Positions 17,792-27,975 are shown, counted from the stretch's first letter. The stretch: 37,695 nucleotides of DNA from Psychrosphaera sp. (GCA_028098005.1 JAOHFM010000010.1:1-37695); one strand, 5' to 3'. Translations and numbers: made by a program. Notes: generated from the sequence alone by a model not told the origin.

Positions 17792-18466
17792 TTGAGCCTT
17801 TTACTTACCGCTTTCATAATGGGCCTCATGGGGGTCGCACACTGTGTTGCTATGTGTGGTTCATTGTCTATGGCGCTTGGTTTTTCTATACCCAGCAACA
17901 AAAGTTTTATCAAATATGCCAGTGTAATTAGTCTATCTCGTATCGTCGGTTATGGGGTAATTGGTTTTATCGTGAATTATTTTACACAATCCTTTCTTTC
18001 GGTTACAAACGGTAGTGTATTAATACTATCATTTGTCTCTAGCATATTTATGATAGGCATCGGCTTACACATAGCAAAATTGTCTAACTTCATTTTGTAT
18101 ATTGAAGTTGTAGGCAAGCGTTTAAATAAATACTTAGAACCTTTAAAGAAAAAGATCCTACCCATTGACTCATTGTTAAAGTGTGTAGCTTACGGCTTTT
18201 TATGGGGCTTCTTACCCTGTGGGTTAATTTATACGGCGTTAACCTTAGCGCTTGTAGCAGAGAGTCCGGTTCAAGGTGGATTTGTAATGTTCTTTTTTGG
18301 CTTAGGCACTTTACCTGCTGTTATTGGCATGACCGTTTTTAATAGCCAGTTAAACCAGTATTTAAAAAACTCTAACATACGACTATTTTTTGGTGGTGTG
18401 ATCGTTATAATGGCGTTATATCAGTTATTTCTTACATACCAAAAGTATACAGGGCTGCATCTATGA
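17792..18466 (+). CDS. TauE/SafE-like membrane protein of the cbb3/copper type
   Basis: The 224-residue protein has six or so membrane helices and belongs to the sulfite-exporter TauE/SafE (DsbD-like, COG2836) family found next to ccoS. The N-terminus carries [14 protein letters not shown], whose His and two Cys plus Met are plausible copper ligands. A second matching motif, [13 protein letters not shown], lies in the second half. The family is believed to take part in copper handling during cbb3 assembly; the exact transport reaction is unsettled. The start appears to be TTG at 17792 with AAGG ten bases upstream. It ends with an ATGA overlap with fnr. Confidence 0.85.
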   Translation: MSLLLTAFIMGLMGVAHCVAMCGSLSMALGFSIPSNKSFIKYASVISLSRIVGYGVIGFIVNYFTQSFLSVTNGSVLILSFVSSIFMIGIGLHIAKLSNFILYIEVVGKRLNKYLEPLKKKILPIDSLLKCVAYGFLWGFLPCGLIYTALTLALVAESPVQGGFVMFFFGLGTLPAVIGMTVFNSQLNQYLKNSNIRLFFGGVIVIMALYQLFLTYQKYTGLHL

Positions 18467-19188
18467 CAGGCACAAAACATAAACATAATTGTGGTTCTTT
18501 TTCTATTAGTTGTACAAACTGCAACCTAAGCCAATTGTGTATCCCTTTTACATTAGAAGACAACGAGCTTCAAAAGTTAGATGATCTTATTGAACGTAAG
18601 AAGCCTTACCAAAAAGGTCAAACGTTATTTGATGCAGGTCAGACTCTAAAAACACTATTTGCAGTGCGTTCTGGTAGTTTTAAATCATTTTTAGTAGATA
18701 ATGATGGTACCGAACAGATTACCGCTTTTCATTTACCAGGCGACATTATTGGCTTTGATGCGTTATCAACAAATAGCCACATTACTTACGCTCAAGCTAT
18801 GGAAACGTCGATGGTATGTGAAATTCCGTATACCACAATTGAAGATTTGTCGGACAATATGCCTAACTTGAGGCAGCAAATAACACGATTAATGAGTAAT
18901 GAAATAAAGAGTGATCAGTCTATGTTCATGTTGCTCAATAAAAAAACGGCCGAACAAAGAATATGTAGTTTTATTGCGTCACTTTCAAACCGTTTTAGCG
19001 AGCGAAATTTATCGTCAACGACTTTTCGACTTCCAATGACAAGAGCAGAAATAGGTAACTACCTAGGCTTAACGGTAGAGACTGTTAGTCGAATTTTTAG
19101 CAAATTACAAAAGCTTGGAATTATTGCAATAGACGGTAAATTCATTAGCGTTCTAGACCTTCCTAAAGTTGAAAACTTAGTTAATTAG
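18463..19188 (+). CDS. fnr: Oxygen-sensing transcription regulator Fnr
   Basis: The 241-residue regulator keeps the four cluster cysteines: C17, C20 and C26, with the spacing of E. coli C20/C23/C29, and C119 for C122. An extra Cys10 corresponds to the nonessential one in E. coli. The cyclic-nucleotide-binding-like domain follows, and the C-terminal helix-turn-helix reads [14 protein letters not shown] with the Glu, Ser and Arg that read TTGAT half-sites. Without oxygen the [4Fe-4S] form dimerises and controls respiration genes. It overlaps the TauE-like gene by four bases, so it is likely made from the ccoHIS transcript, placing the regulator downstream of its probable target. Confidence 0.97.
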   Translation: MTGTKHKHNCGSFSISCTNCNLSQLCIPFTLEDNELQKLDDLIERKKPYQKGQTLFDAGQTLKTLFAVRSGSFKSFLVDNDGTEQITAFHLPGDIIGFDALSTNSHITYAQAMETSMVCEIPYTTIEDLSDNMPNLRQQITRLMSNEIKSDQSMFMLLNKKTAEQRICSFIASLSNRFSERNLSSTTFRLPMTRAEIGNYLGLTVETVSRIFSKLQKLGIIAIDGKFISVLDLPKVENLVN

Positions 19189-19202
19189 AATTAGTCATTT
19201 TA

Positions 19203-19216
19203 TTGATTTAGTTCAA
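19203..19216. promoter_or_regulatory. Candidate FNR box between fnr and uspE
   Basis: TTGAT-TTAG-TTCAA matches the FNR consensus at 9 of 10 fixed positions. It sits 70 bases before the uspE ATG. A TATAAT at 19253-19258 would place the site centre about 55 bases before the transcription start, and a TACTAA at 19245-19250 about 47. The position is therefore plausible but not ideal. Confidence 0.6.
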
Positions 19217-19285
19217 TGCTTTTACAACAGAATTCCTTTATTTTTACTAAACTATAATTAATTAGTGAAAAATTAAGGATAAGTT

Positions 19286-20218
19286 ATGAGTCACTTTAAA
19301 AACGTTTTAGTTGTTATAGATCCCACCGAAGATGATTCGAAAGCTTTGTCTAGAGCGTTAGAGCTTTCATCAAAACAAGCTATTAATATAACTTTGTTTT
19401 TGTCTATTTATGACTTCTCCTACGAAATGACAACCATGCTTTCGTCAGACGAAAGACACAATATGCGTGATGCCGTGATTGCTGACAGAACAGCTTGGTT
19501 AAAAGAACTAATAGATCAAAACGTTAATGCCAATTCAGAAGCTATAAAAACAAAAGTAGTCTGGCATAACAGACCCTATGAAAGCATATTAAAGGAAGTG
19601 GTTTCAGGGGATTTCGATTTGGTCATAAAAGGAACACACAGTCACGACACATTAAAGTCGGTGATATTTACACCCACTGACTGGCATCTATTGAGAAAAT
19701 GCCCCACTTCACTTTTACTTGTAAAAGAACACGCGTGGCCTAGCCACGGTAAAGTGCTTGCAGCGGTAAGTGCTGGTTCAGAAGATGAAAAACATCAAGA
19801 GTTAAACAATCTTATTATAGAAAATGCCATTACTATGGCTGACCTATTAGAGTCAGACACACACTTAATGAATGCCTACCCTCCAACACCAGTAAACATT
19901 GCTGTAGAAATTCCTGAATTTGATCCAAATGAATACAACGCCACAATGAAAGACTATCATATAAAGTCCATGGATAACCTAGCGAACCAACACCAGGTTC
20001 CAAACACAAGATGCCACGTTGTTGAAGGTATGGCTGAAGATGTAATTCCCAGAATAGCAAAAGACCTAGACGCAGAGTTAGTCGTAATGGGTACCGTTGG
20101 TCGCCAAGGCATCACAGCCGCTTTAATAGGTAATACCGCAGAGCATGTAATTGACAATATTAATTGTGACCTACTGGCAATAAAACCATCAGATTTTGAG
20201 TGCCCTATAAAGCCTTAA
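19286..20218 (+). CDS. uspE: Tandem universal stress protein UspE
   Basis: The 310-residue cytoplasmic protein consists of two universal-stress domains (about 3-150 and 160-305). The second contains the nucleotide-loop-like MGTVGRQGITAALIGNTAEH with glycine spacing near the Usp consensus; the first has KGTHSHDTL...VIFTPTDWHLL, which lacks a clear GxxG loop. This is the UspE layout, and in many gammaproteobacteria uspE lies directly after fnr, as here. E. coli UspE is linked to stress resistance and motility/adhesion. AAGGAT lies before the ATG. A strong FNR box upstream suggests induction under low oxygen. Confidence 0.93.
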   Translation: MSHFKNVLVVIDPTEDDSKALSRALELSSKQAINITLFLSIYDFSYEMTTMLSSDERHNMRDAVIADRTAWLKELIDQNVNANSEAIKTKVVWHNRPYESILKEVVSGDFDLVIKGTHSHDTLKSVIFTPTDWHLLRKCPTSLLLVKEHAWPSHGKVLAAVSAGSEDEKHQELNNLIIENAITMADLLESDTHLMNAYPPTPVNIAVEIPEFDPNEYNATMKDYHIKSMDNLANQHQVPNTRCHVVEGMAEDVIPRIAKDLDAELVVMGTVGRQGITAALIGNTAEHVIDNINCDLLAIKPSDFECPIKP

Positions 20219-20243
20219 CGTTGAGTTTTGGCTTATTCTATTT

Positions 20244-20276
20244 ATATCGCTTAAGGGCAATTCACTTAGGCGATAT
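20244..20276. repeat. Hairpin downstream of uspE
   Basis: ATATCGCTTAAG (20244-20255) pairs with CTTAGGCGATAT (20265-20276) over 12 positions including one G-T wobble, with a 9-base loop. It starts 26 bases after the uspE stop. There is no T-run, so it is either a weak or factor-dependent terminator or a transcript-stabilising hairpin. Confidence 0.55.
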
Positions 20277-20388
20277 TAACTTCGTTACGACTATATTTAA
20301 TATGAATAACAGAAGTTAAACTTTACTATTTATTAAATGGCTAGGCATAGGTAAAATAAGCGCCCTTTTATTCTAAACGCAGTTTACC

Positions 20389-21282
20389 ATGAACAATACA
20401 GACGAAAGAAAAGCTATTCACGAACAAAATAAACTTGAAAAAAGGTTACGAAATCGTGTTGGTAAAGCCATAGCTGAATACAATATGATTGAAGAGTCTG
20501 ACGTTGTGATGGCTGCGATTAGTGGCGGCAAAGACTCTTTTGCGATGCTCGATATCTTAATCGCATTGCAGAAATCAGCCCCAATTGACTTCAAAATAAT
20601 CGCAGTAAACCTTGACCAAAAACAACCGGGGTTTCCAGAACACATATTACCAGCCTACTTTGAGTCTTTGGATATTCCTTATTACATTGTTGATAAAGAT
20701 ACATACTCCATAGTGAAAGAAAAAGTACCCGAAGGAAAAACAACCTGCGGATTATGCTCAAGGTTAAGAAGAGGCACGTTATATTCGTTTGCTGAATCTA
20801 TTGGTGCTACTAAAATAGCATTAGGTCACCACATGGATGATATGGTAGAAACTATGTTCTTAAACATGTTTCACGGTGCGAAGCTTAAAGCCATGCCACC
20901 AAAGTTACGATCGGATGATAAAAGAAACGTCGTGATTAGACCCCTCGCGTTTTGTCGTGAAAAAGACTTAATTAAGTATGCAGAGCACAAAGCGTACCCA
21001 ATTATTCCGTGTAACTTATGCGGCTCTCAGGAAAACCTACAGCGACAGTCTATCAAAGCAATGTTAACGGAATGGGACAAACAAACCCCTGGAAGAATAG
21101 AAAACATATTTAACTCTATGAAAAGTATAAGTGTTAGCCAATTAGCGGATGGCGAATTGTTTGACTTTAAAAATCTTCCTATAGACCGAAGTGAAGAGCG
21201 CAAAGAATACGAGTTCACTGAAGCTACCGTATCGTCTTCGAATATAGATGAGTCTTTAATCATTGATGTTACTCATGTATAA
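20389..21282 (+). CDS. ttcA: tRNA 2-thiocytidine-32 synthetase TtcA
   Basis: The 297-residue enzyme has the ATP-binding PP-loop SGGKDS at 45-50 and two CxxC pairs, C120/C123 and C208/C211, which match the cysteines that hold the [4Fe-4S] cluster of Ttc[17 protein letters not shown] is also typical. It activates C32 of certain tRNAs with ATP and inserts sulfur. Length is standard. It has its own gap of 170 bases upstream and converges with glnS at a shared terminator. The Fe-S cluster makes its activity oxygen- and iron-sensitive, which fits its place beside the fnr block. Confidence 0.96.
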   Translation: MNNTDERKAIHEQNKLEKRLRNRVGKAIAEYNMIEESDVVMAAISGGKDSFAMLDILIALQKSAPIDFKIIAVNLDQKQPGFPEHILPAYFESLDIPYYIVDKDTYSIVKEKVPEGKTTCGLCSRLRRGTLYSFAESIGATKIALGHHMDDMVETMFLNMFHGAKLKAMPPKLRSDDKRNVVIRPLAFCREKDLIKYAEHKAYPIIPCNLCGSQENLQRQSIKAMLTEWDKQTPGRIENIFNSMKSISVSQLADGELFDFKNLPIDRSEERKEYEFTEATVSSSNIDESLIIDVTHV

Positions 21283-21302
21283 AACACTGTAGATCATGAC
21301 CA

Positions 21303-21328
21303 AAAAAGGAGGCTTCAGCCTCCTTTTT
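21303..21328. terminator. Bidirectional terminator between ttcA and glnS
   Basis: GGAGGC (21308-21313), loop TTCA, and GCCTCC (21318-21323) are flanked by A-run on the left and T-run on the right, so it can end transcription of both converging genes. Confidence 0.88.
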
Positions 21329-21357
21329 ATTTACTCAAACGTTAATTACATTTGATT

Positions 21358-23025
21358 TTATTTCTCGCCATTGCCCCAAGAATCTCTTAAACCAACCGTC
21401 TTATTGAATATCATTTTGCCTTCATCATTGGTTTTACCATCAAAGCAGTAATAGCCTAAACGCTCAAACTGATACCCTTTTTGTGCATTAGCACTTTGCA
21501 GGCTTGGTTCAATATAACCCTTTCTTATAACTAAAGATTCCGGGTTTAATACCGTTGTAAAATCTTCTTCGGCCGCAGGGTTTGGAACGGTAAACAAACG
21601 GTCGTAATCTCTGATCTCAGCTTCAATACCTTCTGAAGCAGAAACCCAGTGGATTACACCCTTAGCTTTACGACCATCAGCAGGCAACTTACCTAGCGTC
21701 GTAGGATCGTATTCACAATATACTGTGGTTACGTTACCGTTATCGTCTTGATCAAATCGAACCGCTTTTACAAAGTAAGCATTGCGCAACCTAACTTCTT
21801 TATCAATAACCAAGCGCTTGTATTTTTTATTCGCGCTTTCTCGGAAGTCTTCTCGCTCAATGTAAATCTCTTTACTGAATGGAATTTTTCTCGTTCCCAT
21901 TTCTTCTTTATTCGGGTGATTAGGCGCATCAATCCACTCAACATGATCATCAGGAAGATTTTCGATAACTAACTTAATCGGATCAACGACCGCCATCGCT
22001 CTTGGCGCGGCTTCGTTTAAGTCTTCTCTAATACACGCTTCTAACATGCCCATTTCAACCATGTTATCAACTTTTGTCACACCAATACGCTTACAGAACT
22101 CCCTAATAGAGCCAGGGGTGTATCCTCTACGTTTTAAACCAGCGATAGTTGGCATACGAGGATCATTCCAACCTTCTACATGACCGTCAGTCACTAGAGT
22201 ATTAAGTTTACGTTTACTCATTAAAGTGTACTCAAGGTTTAACCTTGAAAACTCATACTGATGTGGACGAGAGTCAATCGTAATATTATCTAAAACCCAG
22301 TCGTACAAGCGTCTATTATCTTGGAACTCTAATGTACAAAGAGAGTGTGTAATATTTTCCAACGCATCTGAAATACAGTGAGTAAAGTCGTACATTGGGT
22401 AAATGCACCACTTGTCGCCTGTTTGATGATGATTTACGAATCTAATTCGGTAAATAACAGGATCGCGCATACAGATAAAGCTAGAAGCCATATCAATTTT
22501 GGCACGCAAACAACACTCACCTTCTTTAAACTTACCGTCTTTCATTTCATGGAATAGTTTTAAGTTTTCTTCCGGTGACGTATCACGATAAGGACTGTTT
22601 TGTCCTGGAGACTTTAAAGAGCCACGCATTTCACGAATTTTTTCCTGACTAGAAAACTCAACGTATGCTAGGCCTTTATTAATAAGCTCTTCAGCAAAGC
22701 CAAAAAGTTGATCGAAGTAATTAGATGAATAACAAATTTCTCCATCCCACTTAAAGCCTAACCAGTTTACATCTTCTTTTATAGCATTAACGTAATCTAT
22801 GTCTTCTTTTTCTGGGTTTGTATCATCAAATCGTAAGTTGCAAAGTCCGTTATAGTCTTGAGCTATGCCAAAATTTAGTACGATAGATTTAGCATGACCT
22901 ATATGCAAAAAGCCATTAGGCTCTGGTGGGAATCGCGTATGTGTCGCTTTATGTTTACCAGCTGCTAAATCCGCATCAATAATATTGCGAATGAAGTTTG
23001 ATGGGCGATTTTCAGTCTCCGCCAT
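21358..23025 (-). CDS. glnS: Glutaminyl-tRNA synthetase
   Basis: The 555-residue class I synthetase has [16 protein letters not shown] near the N-terminus (HIGH at 41-44), the second ATP signature as MSKRKL near residue 270, and GlnS-specific [10 protein letters not shown] and [12 protein letters not shown] motifs. It charges tRNA-Gln with glutamine. Length agrees with the E. coli enzyme. The ATG at 23025 is followed by the usual [12 protein letters not shown] start. It is transcribed toward ttcA, ending at the shared terminator. Confidence 0.98.
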   Translation of the reverse strand: MAETENRPSNFIRNIIDADLAAGKHKATHTRFPPEPNGFLHIGHAKSIVLNFGIAQDYNGLCNLRFDDTNPEKEDIDYVNAIKEDVNWLGFKWDGEICYSSNYFDQLFGFAEELINKGLAYVEFSSQEKIREMRGSLKSPGQNSPYRDTSPEENLKLFHEMKDGKFKEGECCLRAKIDMASSFICMRDPVIYRIRFVNHHQTGDKWCIYPMYDFTHCISDALENITHSLCTLEFQDNRRLYDWVLDNITIDSRPHQYEFSRLNLEYTLMSKRKLNTLVTDGHVEGWNDPRMPTIAGLKRRGYTPGSIREFCKRIGVTKVDNMVEMGMLEACIREDLNEAAPRAMAVVDPIKLVIENLPDDHVEWIDAPNHPNKEEMGTRKIPFSKEIYIEREDFRESANKKYKRLVIDKEVRLRNAYFVKAVRFDQDDNGNVTTVYCEYDPTTLGKLPADGRKAKGVIHWVSASEGIEAEIRDYDRLFTVPNPAAEEDFTTVLNPESLVIRKGYIEPSLQSANAQKGYQFERLGYYCFDGKTNDEGKMIFNKTVGLRDSWGNGEK

Positions 23026-23317
23026 TTTAAAACCCTTATTAATCTATGAATTAGTTTGAGTATACCACTATGCCTGTAAGTTTCGCCAAGCATATACGGT
23101 TGTTTGAACACTTTTAAAACAATTAAAATAACATAATCTACATATAGGCAATTTTGCTAAAAAATAGTCTCATTCACCAATATATTAATACTAAAAGTTA
23201 TAGTTAAAACGCTAAAACTAGCTTAACCTCCTATATAACTTAGCTTCATGCAATTGGCACAATGTTTGATACCTTAAAGCCAATAATAAAAAATTAAAAT
23301 TACAAATGGATACAAAC

Positions 23318-24097
23318 ATGAAAAAGACCTCTGTATTAGTAAACGCAATCGCCGTTCCTACATTACTTTTCGCCAGCAACGCATTTGCCCACAACGACGG
23401 TATCGTAACGCAGCAGTGCGATGTTACTTTTAAAAATAAAGTATCGATCACACCAGAACACATACTGGTCATTGAGGGTAACCAAACTGTTTATGATATT
23501 TATAATAACGAAACAATCTTCTACAAAGGCGAGCAAGTTAAACTGAGCCCCTCTGACGCGGCCCTAATAAGTCGCTTTTCTAACGAAACTCGTTCATTGA
23601 TACCAACAATTACTGAAATTGCCATTGAAGCCGTAGGTATTGCATTTGACGGAATAAACGCAGGTTTAGGTCAGTTTGGAGATTCAAAAAAATTAGACTC
23701 TAAGTTAGCCAATGTAAAAGCGCGTTTAGAAGAAAAATTTGCGAATCAAGACGGTCATTATACCTTTGAAGAAGGTTCATTTAACATGGACTTTGCCGAT
23801 GAAGAGTTAGATAACGCAATTGGTGAAGTGGTTGAGCAGGCTTTACCTTCATTAATTGGTGGTGTATTTCAAATGTTGGGTAGTGCGATAGCCAACGGCG
23901 AAACTGACTTCACTGAGCTTGAAAACTTAGAGGCAAACATTGAGCAAGAGATAGAAGCTAGAGCAGAGTTGCTGGAAGAAAAAGCCGACGTAGTTTGCGA
24001 TAAAGTTGAAGAGTTGGCCTTCTTGGAAAAACAAATACAGGCTGCGCACCCAAACTTAAGAGATTTTGATTTAATAGATGTAAACCATAATAAATAA
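23318..24097 (+). CDS. DUF2884 (YggN-like) periplasmic protein
   Basis: The 259-residue protein begins with a signal peptide (cleavage after AFA, residue 24). The mature part starts HNDGIVTQQCDVTF and holds the DUF2884/YggN pattern: a short strand region with Cys, then long helices and a second Cys near the end (VVCDKVEEL). E. coli YggN has unknown function. The ATG at 23318 is preferred over the one at 23306 because GGA lies 7 bases before it and the signal peptide then begins MKKTS. The gene is acidic and helical toward the C-terminus. It converges with the LysE-type gene across a long hairpin. Confidence 0.78.
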   Translation: MKKTSVLVNAIAVPTLLFASNAFAHNDGIVTQQCDVTFKNKVSITPEHILVIEGNQTVYDIYNNETIFYKGEQVKLSPSDAALISRFSNETRSLIPTITEIAIEAVGIAFDGINAGLGQFGDSKKLDSKLANVKARLEEKFANQDGHYTFEEGSFNMDFADEELDNAIGEVVEQALPSLIGGVFQMLGSAIANGETDFTELENLEANIEQEIEARAELLEEKADVVCDKVEELAFLEKQIQAAHPNLRDFDLIDVNHNK

Positions 24098-24119
24098 TCG
24101 CATTCTCGGTATAGTTATA

Positions 24120-24158
24120 GTAAATCCAAACTATCTTAACGCGAAAGTTTGGATTTAC
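24120..24158. repeat. 13-bp perfect inverted repeat between convergent genes
   Basis: GTAAATCCAAACT (24120-24132) is exactly mirrored at 24146-24158 with a 13-base loop. Outer ATTCT (24102-24106) and AGAAT (24164-24168) could extend the stem. It lies between the DUF2884 gene and the LysE-type gene and most likely ends both transcripts, though neither side has a strong T-run. Confidence 0.65.
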
Positions 24159-24181
24159 CGTAATAGAATCGCTGCTATAAA

Positions 24182-24850
24182 TTATAACAAGCTCAATAAC
24201 CTTGGCCCAAACTCACTGACTAAAATGTTTATAGCCAAAATAATTAGCACCCAACCCATTACTCGATCAAACAAATATGCGTTTTTGCTAAACAATTGTC
24301 TTACAGACTTTTTTGATAACAATAATGATAAACAACAAAACCAGGCGGTTGTTGCTAAGGCTAAGTATACGCCATAGCCGCCTTTAATAAGTAATGGTGT
24401 ATCTAAAGAAACCACAACCGTGAATAGCGACAAAAAGAATAGCGTTGCTTTAGGGTTTAAGCCGTTTGTCATGAAACCTATAGCGAACGCTTTACCATCC
24501 GATATGCTTACATTAGTTATAGCCGTGTCATTGTCATTTTTTAAATGTGCAGTGGATCTTATAGCCCCTAAACCAATATTAATTAGAAACAAAGACGCCA
24601 CTATAATCAGCAGGTCATATAACCATGGCGTCGCGTTTAGAATTAAACCAATGCCCGCTAACGCATAGGCAACGTGAATAAATATCGCAGTACCTACGCC
24701 AATAGATGTAATAAGAGCTGCCCTTTTTCCATACTGAATAGAGTGTTTCATCACTATAGCAAAATCGGGCCCTGGACTGGCCACGGCAAACAAGTGCGCA
24801 ATGGCTATAGTAACAAACTCTACGGCATAATTTGAAAAGTCCATCTGCAC
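24182..24850 (-). CDS. LysE/RhtB family amino acid exporter
   Basis: The 222-residue membrane protein has about six helices and the family N-terminus with AVASPGPDFAIVMKHSIQYG, the conserved proline-glycine-proline turn of LysE/RhtB transporters, followed by GVGTAIFIHVAYALAGIG. Members export basic or neutral amino acids such as lysine, threonine or homoserine; the substrate is not readable here. The start is GTG at 24850 (GAGG six bases upstream) or the ATG two codons later. It lies 9 bases after ydiJ on the same strand, so the two probably share a transcript. Confidence 0.9.
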   Translation of the reverse strand: MQMDFSNYAVEFVTIAIAHLFAVASPGPDFAIVMKHSIQYGKRAALITSIGVGTAIFIHVAYALAGIGLILNATPWLYDLLIIVASLFLINIGLGAIRSTAHLKNDNDTAITNVSISDGKAFAIGFMTNGLNPKATLFFLSLFTVVVSLDTPLLIKGGYGVYLALATTAWFCCLSLLLSKKSVRQLFSKNAYLFDRVMGWVLIILAINILVSEFGPRLLSLL

Positions 24851-24859
24851 ATCTTCCCT

Positions 24860-27800
24860 CTATTTAAATAACTTAGCAACAACCTGTATTGGGTGTTTAA
24901 GGCTCGCTTCAGCAAATCGCTTAGACTGGCATCGGCATGAAAAACCTGTGGCTAACACATTCTCCTTTGGCTTTGAGTCTAAAACGGGTTTCCAACTAGA
25001 TTCAAATAAGGCTTTAGAAACAGCCTGATTACTTTTTTCATGACCAAACGTGCCAGCCATACCGCAACATCCAGTATTTACTGATTCTGCTTGAAGTCCC
25101 AACTTATCAAATATCTTTGGCCAATGGCTAACTGTATCCGCAATAAGCGACTTTTCGGTACAGTGATTGAGGACTGAATATTTATTGAGGCTACTCACTT
25201 GCTTTTGAGTAACTGCAACTGAAAGAGTTGAAAGGTTAGAGTTTAACCATTCGCCAAGTAATTTCACTTCAAATTTTACTTTGTCTTGCCCTAATACATT
25301 CGGGTATTCATCTCGATACACTAGGGTCATAGACGCATCTAAACCAACCAACGGGTGCCCCAATTCAGCTATTTTGTTGTAATAAGCAGTGGCCTTTTTT
25401 GCAGACCGTTCAAATCTACTTAAAAAACCTTTTACATGTTGCGCTTTACCATTTACCTGAAACGGTAAAATTAGCGGGTGAAAACCTAAACCTTTTAAAG
25501 CCACAACGGTATCCGCTAATAAACTCGACTCGTAACTAGAAGTGAAGGCGTCTTGTACTAAAAACACAACGTTTTTAATCTCTTCACCTGACAGTTCTTG
25601 GTAACGCGTTTCGCTATAAAAGCTCGTTTTATCAATTACTTGTGTTGGATTCACTGATAACTTAGGTGCATCTACATAGCCAATTACTTTATTGATTAAA
25701 AACTGGCTCACGGGGTTATGAGTCAGAGCATTTATCAATTTAGATTGTTTCGATAATGGCGGCATAAAAGTTTCAACATTAGCAACGAGGTAGTCACTAA
25801 TTGGTCTTAAATACCTAAGGTAATATGCCTCTAAAAACTTACTTCTAAAGGTTGGCACGTCTACTTTTACCGGACAGGCCGAAGTACAAGCTTTACAGGC
25901 TAAACAAGCATCCATACTTTCCTTAACCTCATGACTAAAATCATAAAAGCCGAGCTTTTTGCCCGCAGAGAACATAATTTTATAAGGAAGCCATAGCAAA
26001 TTTATCAATGTAGACTTTGCTAATAAGATATTTGAAGGTGCCATATTCTCACCTTGCAATCGCAGCCATTCTCTCATTAGGCTAGCTCGCCCCTTAGGAG
26101 AGAATCGTCTGTCACGTGTTGCTTTATAAGATGGACACATCACACTTGATTCATCGTAATTGAAACAAAGCCCATTACCGTTACAATTAATGGTTTGTGG
26201 GAATTCCTGTCGAATTTCAATAGGTATTTGGCTATCAAACTTTCCACGTTTTACGTTATCTACACTTACTAGTTTTTCTTGTGACTCTAGTGGTGTACAT
26301 ATTTTGCCTGGGTTTAGTCTATTTCGAGGATCAAAAGCGGTTTTTATTTTACGCAGCTCGTTAAATAACGTGTCACCAAAAAAGTCTGGTCCATACTCAC
26401 TACGGTAACCTTTACCGTGTTCGCCCCACATTAAGCCATTATACTTTGCGGTAAGCGCCACCACTTCATCAGATATACTTCGCAAGATTTTTTCTTGTTC
26501 TGGGTCCATCATATTAAGAGCGGGTCTAACATGAAGTACGCCGGCGTCTACGTGTCCAAACATCCCGTACTGTAAACCATGCTTGTCTAATACGGCTCTG
26601 AACTCTGCTATAAAGTCGGCTAAGTTTTCTGGTGGAACTGCAGTGTCTTCAGCGAATGCAATTGGCTTTTTGTCGCCTTGAACATTTCCGAGTAACCCTA
26701 CTGACTTTTTACGCATTGCATAAACTCGGCCCATATCGGCGCGGTCATTAGTTACGCTGTAAGTAAGAACACCAGACTCTTTGTTAGCTATTAAGTCATC
26801 TAAACGGGCGCACAAGCTCGACACTTTTGACTTTTGGCTTTGTTCATCTTCGTCATTAAACTCAACAATATTTAAACCGTCAACGAGGTGTCCCGGCTTT
26901 TCAATAATTAAATCGGCCACATCAGCCCAAACAACGTCCTTTTTCGCTAAGTTTAAAACCGTGCTGTCTATAGTCTCAACGGAAGTTGCCTTGGCATCCA
27001 CAAGGAAAGGCGAGTTACGAAGTGCGGAATCAAAACTGTCGTATGTAATATTAATCATGGTTTTGAATTTAGCGATGGGCGTAATATTTAGTTTTGCTTC
27101 GGTAATAAAAGCCAATGTACCTTCTGAACCTGCTAGCACCCTTCCCAAATCAAATTCTGTCAAACCGTCGTTAAACACATGCTCTAAATCATAACCGGTC
27201 AAAAAGCGATTTAACCTTGGGAATGTTTCAAGGATTTTGTTTCTTTGAGAAAAACAGGTTTCATAGACTTGGCGATATATTTCTGCGTTAGTGTCTTTGC
27301 TTTTGGCTATTTTCAGAGCCTCAGACGTTAACATTTTTTTTGTAGAAAGAGAGTTGCCAGCTACAGTTATGGCTTCGAGTTCAATTACATGATCACTAGT
27401 TTTACCATAAACGAGTGAGCCTTGCCCAGACGCGTCTGTATTAATCATACCCCCAATAGTTGCTCTGTTTGACGTTGATAAGTCGGGGGCAAAAAAGAAT
27501 CCGTAGGGTTTTAAGTAGTCGTTTAATTGATCTTTGATAACGCCAGATTGCACGCGAACCCACTTTTCGTCCACGTTTATTTCTATAATATCTCGCATAT
27601 GCCGAGACATATCTACAATAATGTAATCCGTCAGTGACTGTCCGTTTGTGCCTGTACCACCGCCTTTCGGAGTAAACTTAAGGTGTGAAAACTCGTTTTT
27701 TTTGCCCAACGATGTAATCGTTAAAATATCGGCTTTGTTTTTGGGGTATAAGATCGCCTGAGGTATAGCTTGATAAATACTGTTATCAGTAGATTGGGAT

Positions 27801-27922
27801 AGTCGAGCTCCGTAACTAGTTTCAATGTCACCACTATAGGATGAACCTGACTTTGATAATAGTGAACAAAAGTCAGCTACAATTGGGTTTAACGTTTTTT
27901 GAGCGGGAATTCTACGGATCAT
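24860..27922 (-). CDS. ydiJ: FAD/Fe-S D-2-hydroxyacid dehydrogenase (YdiJ type)
   Basis: The 1020-residue protein fuses three parts. First is an FAD-binding type 4 oxidase domain (about 40-260, with PKGGGTGTNGQSLTDYIIVD) and its C-terminal FAD-oxidase cap (to about 550, with HVDAGVLHVRP). Then comes a ferredoxin-like segment with Cys in CNGNGLCFNYDESSVMCPS and CLACKACTSACPVKVD. Last is a C-terminal cysteine-rich CCG region with TGCCGMAGTFGHE. This layout and length match E. coli YdiJ, reported as a D-2-hydroxyglutarate dehydrogenase, which oxidises the hydroxyacid and passes electrons to the respiratory chain. The ATG at 27922 has a poor ribosome site but fits the family N-terminus. Confidence 0.92.
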   Translation of the reverse strand: MIRRIPAQKTLNPIVADFCSLLSKSGSSYSGDIETSYGARLSQSTDNSIYQAIPQAILYPKNKADILTITSLGKKNEFSHLKFTPKGGGTGTNGQSLTDYIIVDMSRHMRDIIEINVDEKWVRVQSGVIKDQLNDYLKPYGFFFAPDLSTSNRATIGGMINTDASGQGSLVYGKTSDHVIELEAITVAGNSLSTKKMLTSEALKIAKSKDTNAEIYRQVYETCFSQRNKILETFPRLNRFLTGYDLEHVFNDGLTEFDLGRVLAGSEGTLAFITEAKLNITPIAKFKTMINITYDSFDSALRNSPFLVDAKATSVETIDSTVLNLAKKDVVWADVADLIIEKPGHLVDGLNIVEFNDEDEQSQKSKVSSLCARLDDLIANKESGVLTYSVTNDRADMGRVYAMRKKSVGLLGNVQGDKKPIAFAEDTAVPPENLADFIAEFRAVLDKHGLQYGMFGHVDAGVLHVRPALNMMDPEQEKILRSISDEVVALTAKYNGLMWGEHGKGYRSEYGPDFFGDTLFNELRKIKTAFDPRNRLNPGKICTPLESQEKLVSVDNVKRGKFDSQIPIEIRQEFPQTINCNGNGLCFNYDESSVMCPSYKATRDRRFSPKGRASLMREWLRLQGENMAPSNILLAKSTLINLLWLPYKIMFSAGKKLGFYDFSHEVKESMDACLACKACTSACPVKVDVPTFRSKFLEAYYLRYLRPISDYLVANVETFMPPLSKQSKLINALTHNPVSQFLINKVIGYVDAPKLSVNPTQVIDKTSFYSETRYQELSGEEIKNVVFLVQDAFTSSYESSLLADTVVALKGLGFHPLILPFQVNGKAQHVKGFLSRFERSAKKATAYYNKIAELGHPLVGLDASMTLVYRDEYPNVLGQDKVKFEVKLLGEWLNSNLSTLSVAVTQKQVSSLNKYSVLNHCTEKSLIADTVSHWPKIFDKLGLQAESVNTGCCGMAGTFGHEKSNQAVSKALFESSWKPVLDSKPKENVLATGFSCRCQSKRFAEASLKHPIQVVAKLFK

Positions 27923-27975
27923 AGCTAGGCAATACTCAACAATCTAAACTTTAGTAAGGTTGATTATAACCAGTT

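Noticed and set aside
23026..23317. Regulatory RNA upstream of glnS or the DUF2884 gene
   Set aside because: The 292-base divergent gap shows no convincing hairpin or known leader motif.
26781..27194. 137-codon open frame on the plus strand inside ydiJ
   Set aside because: It is antisense to a gene with clear motifs throughout and has no recognisable protein features.
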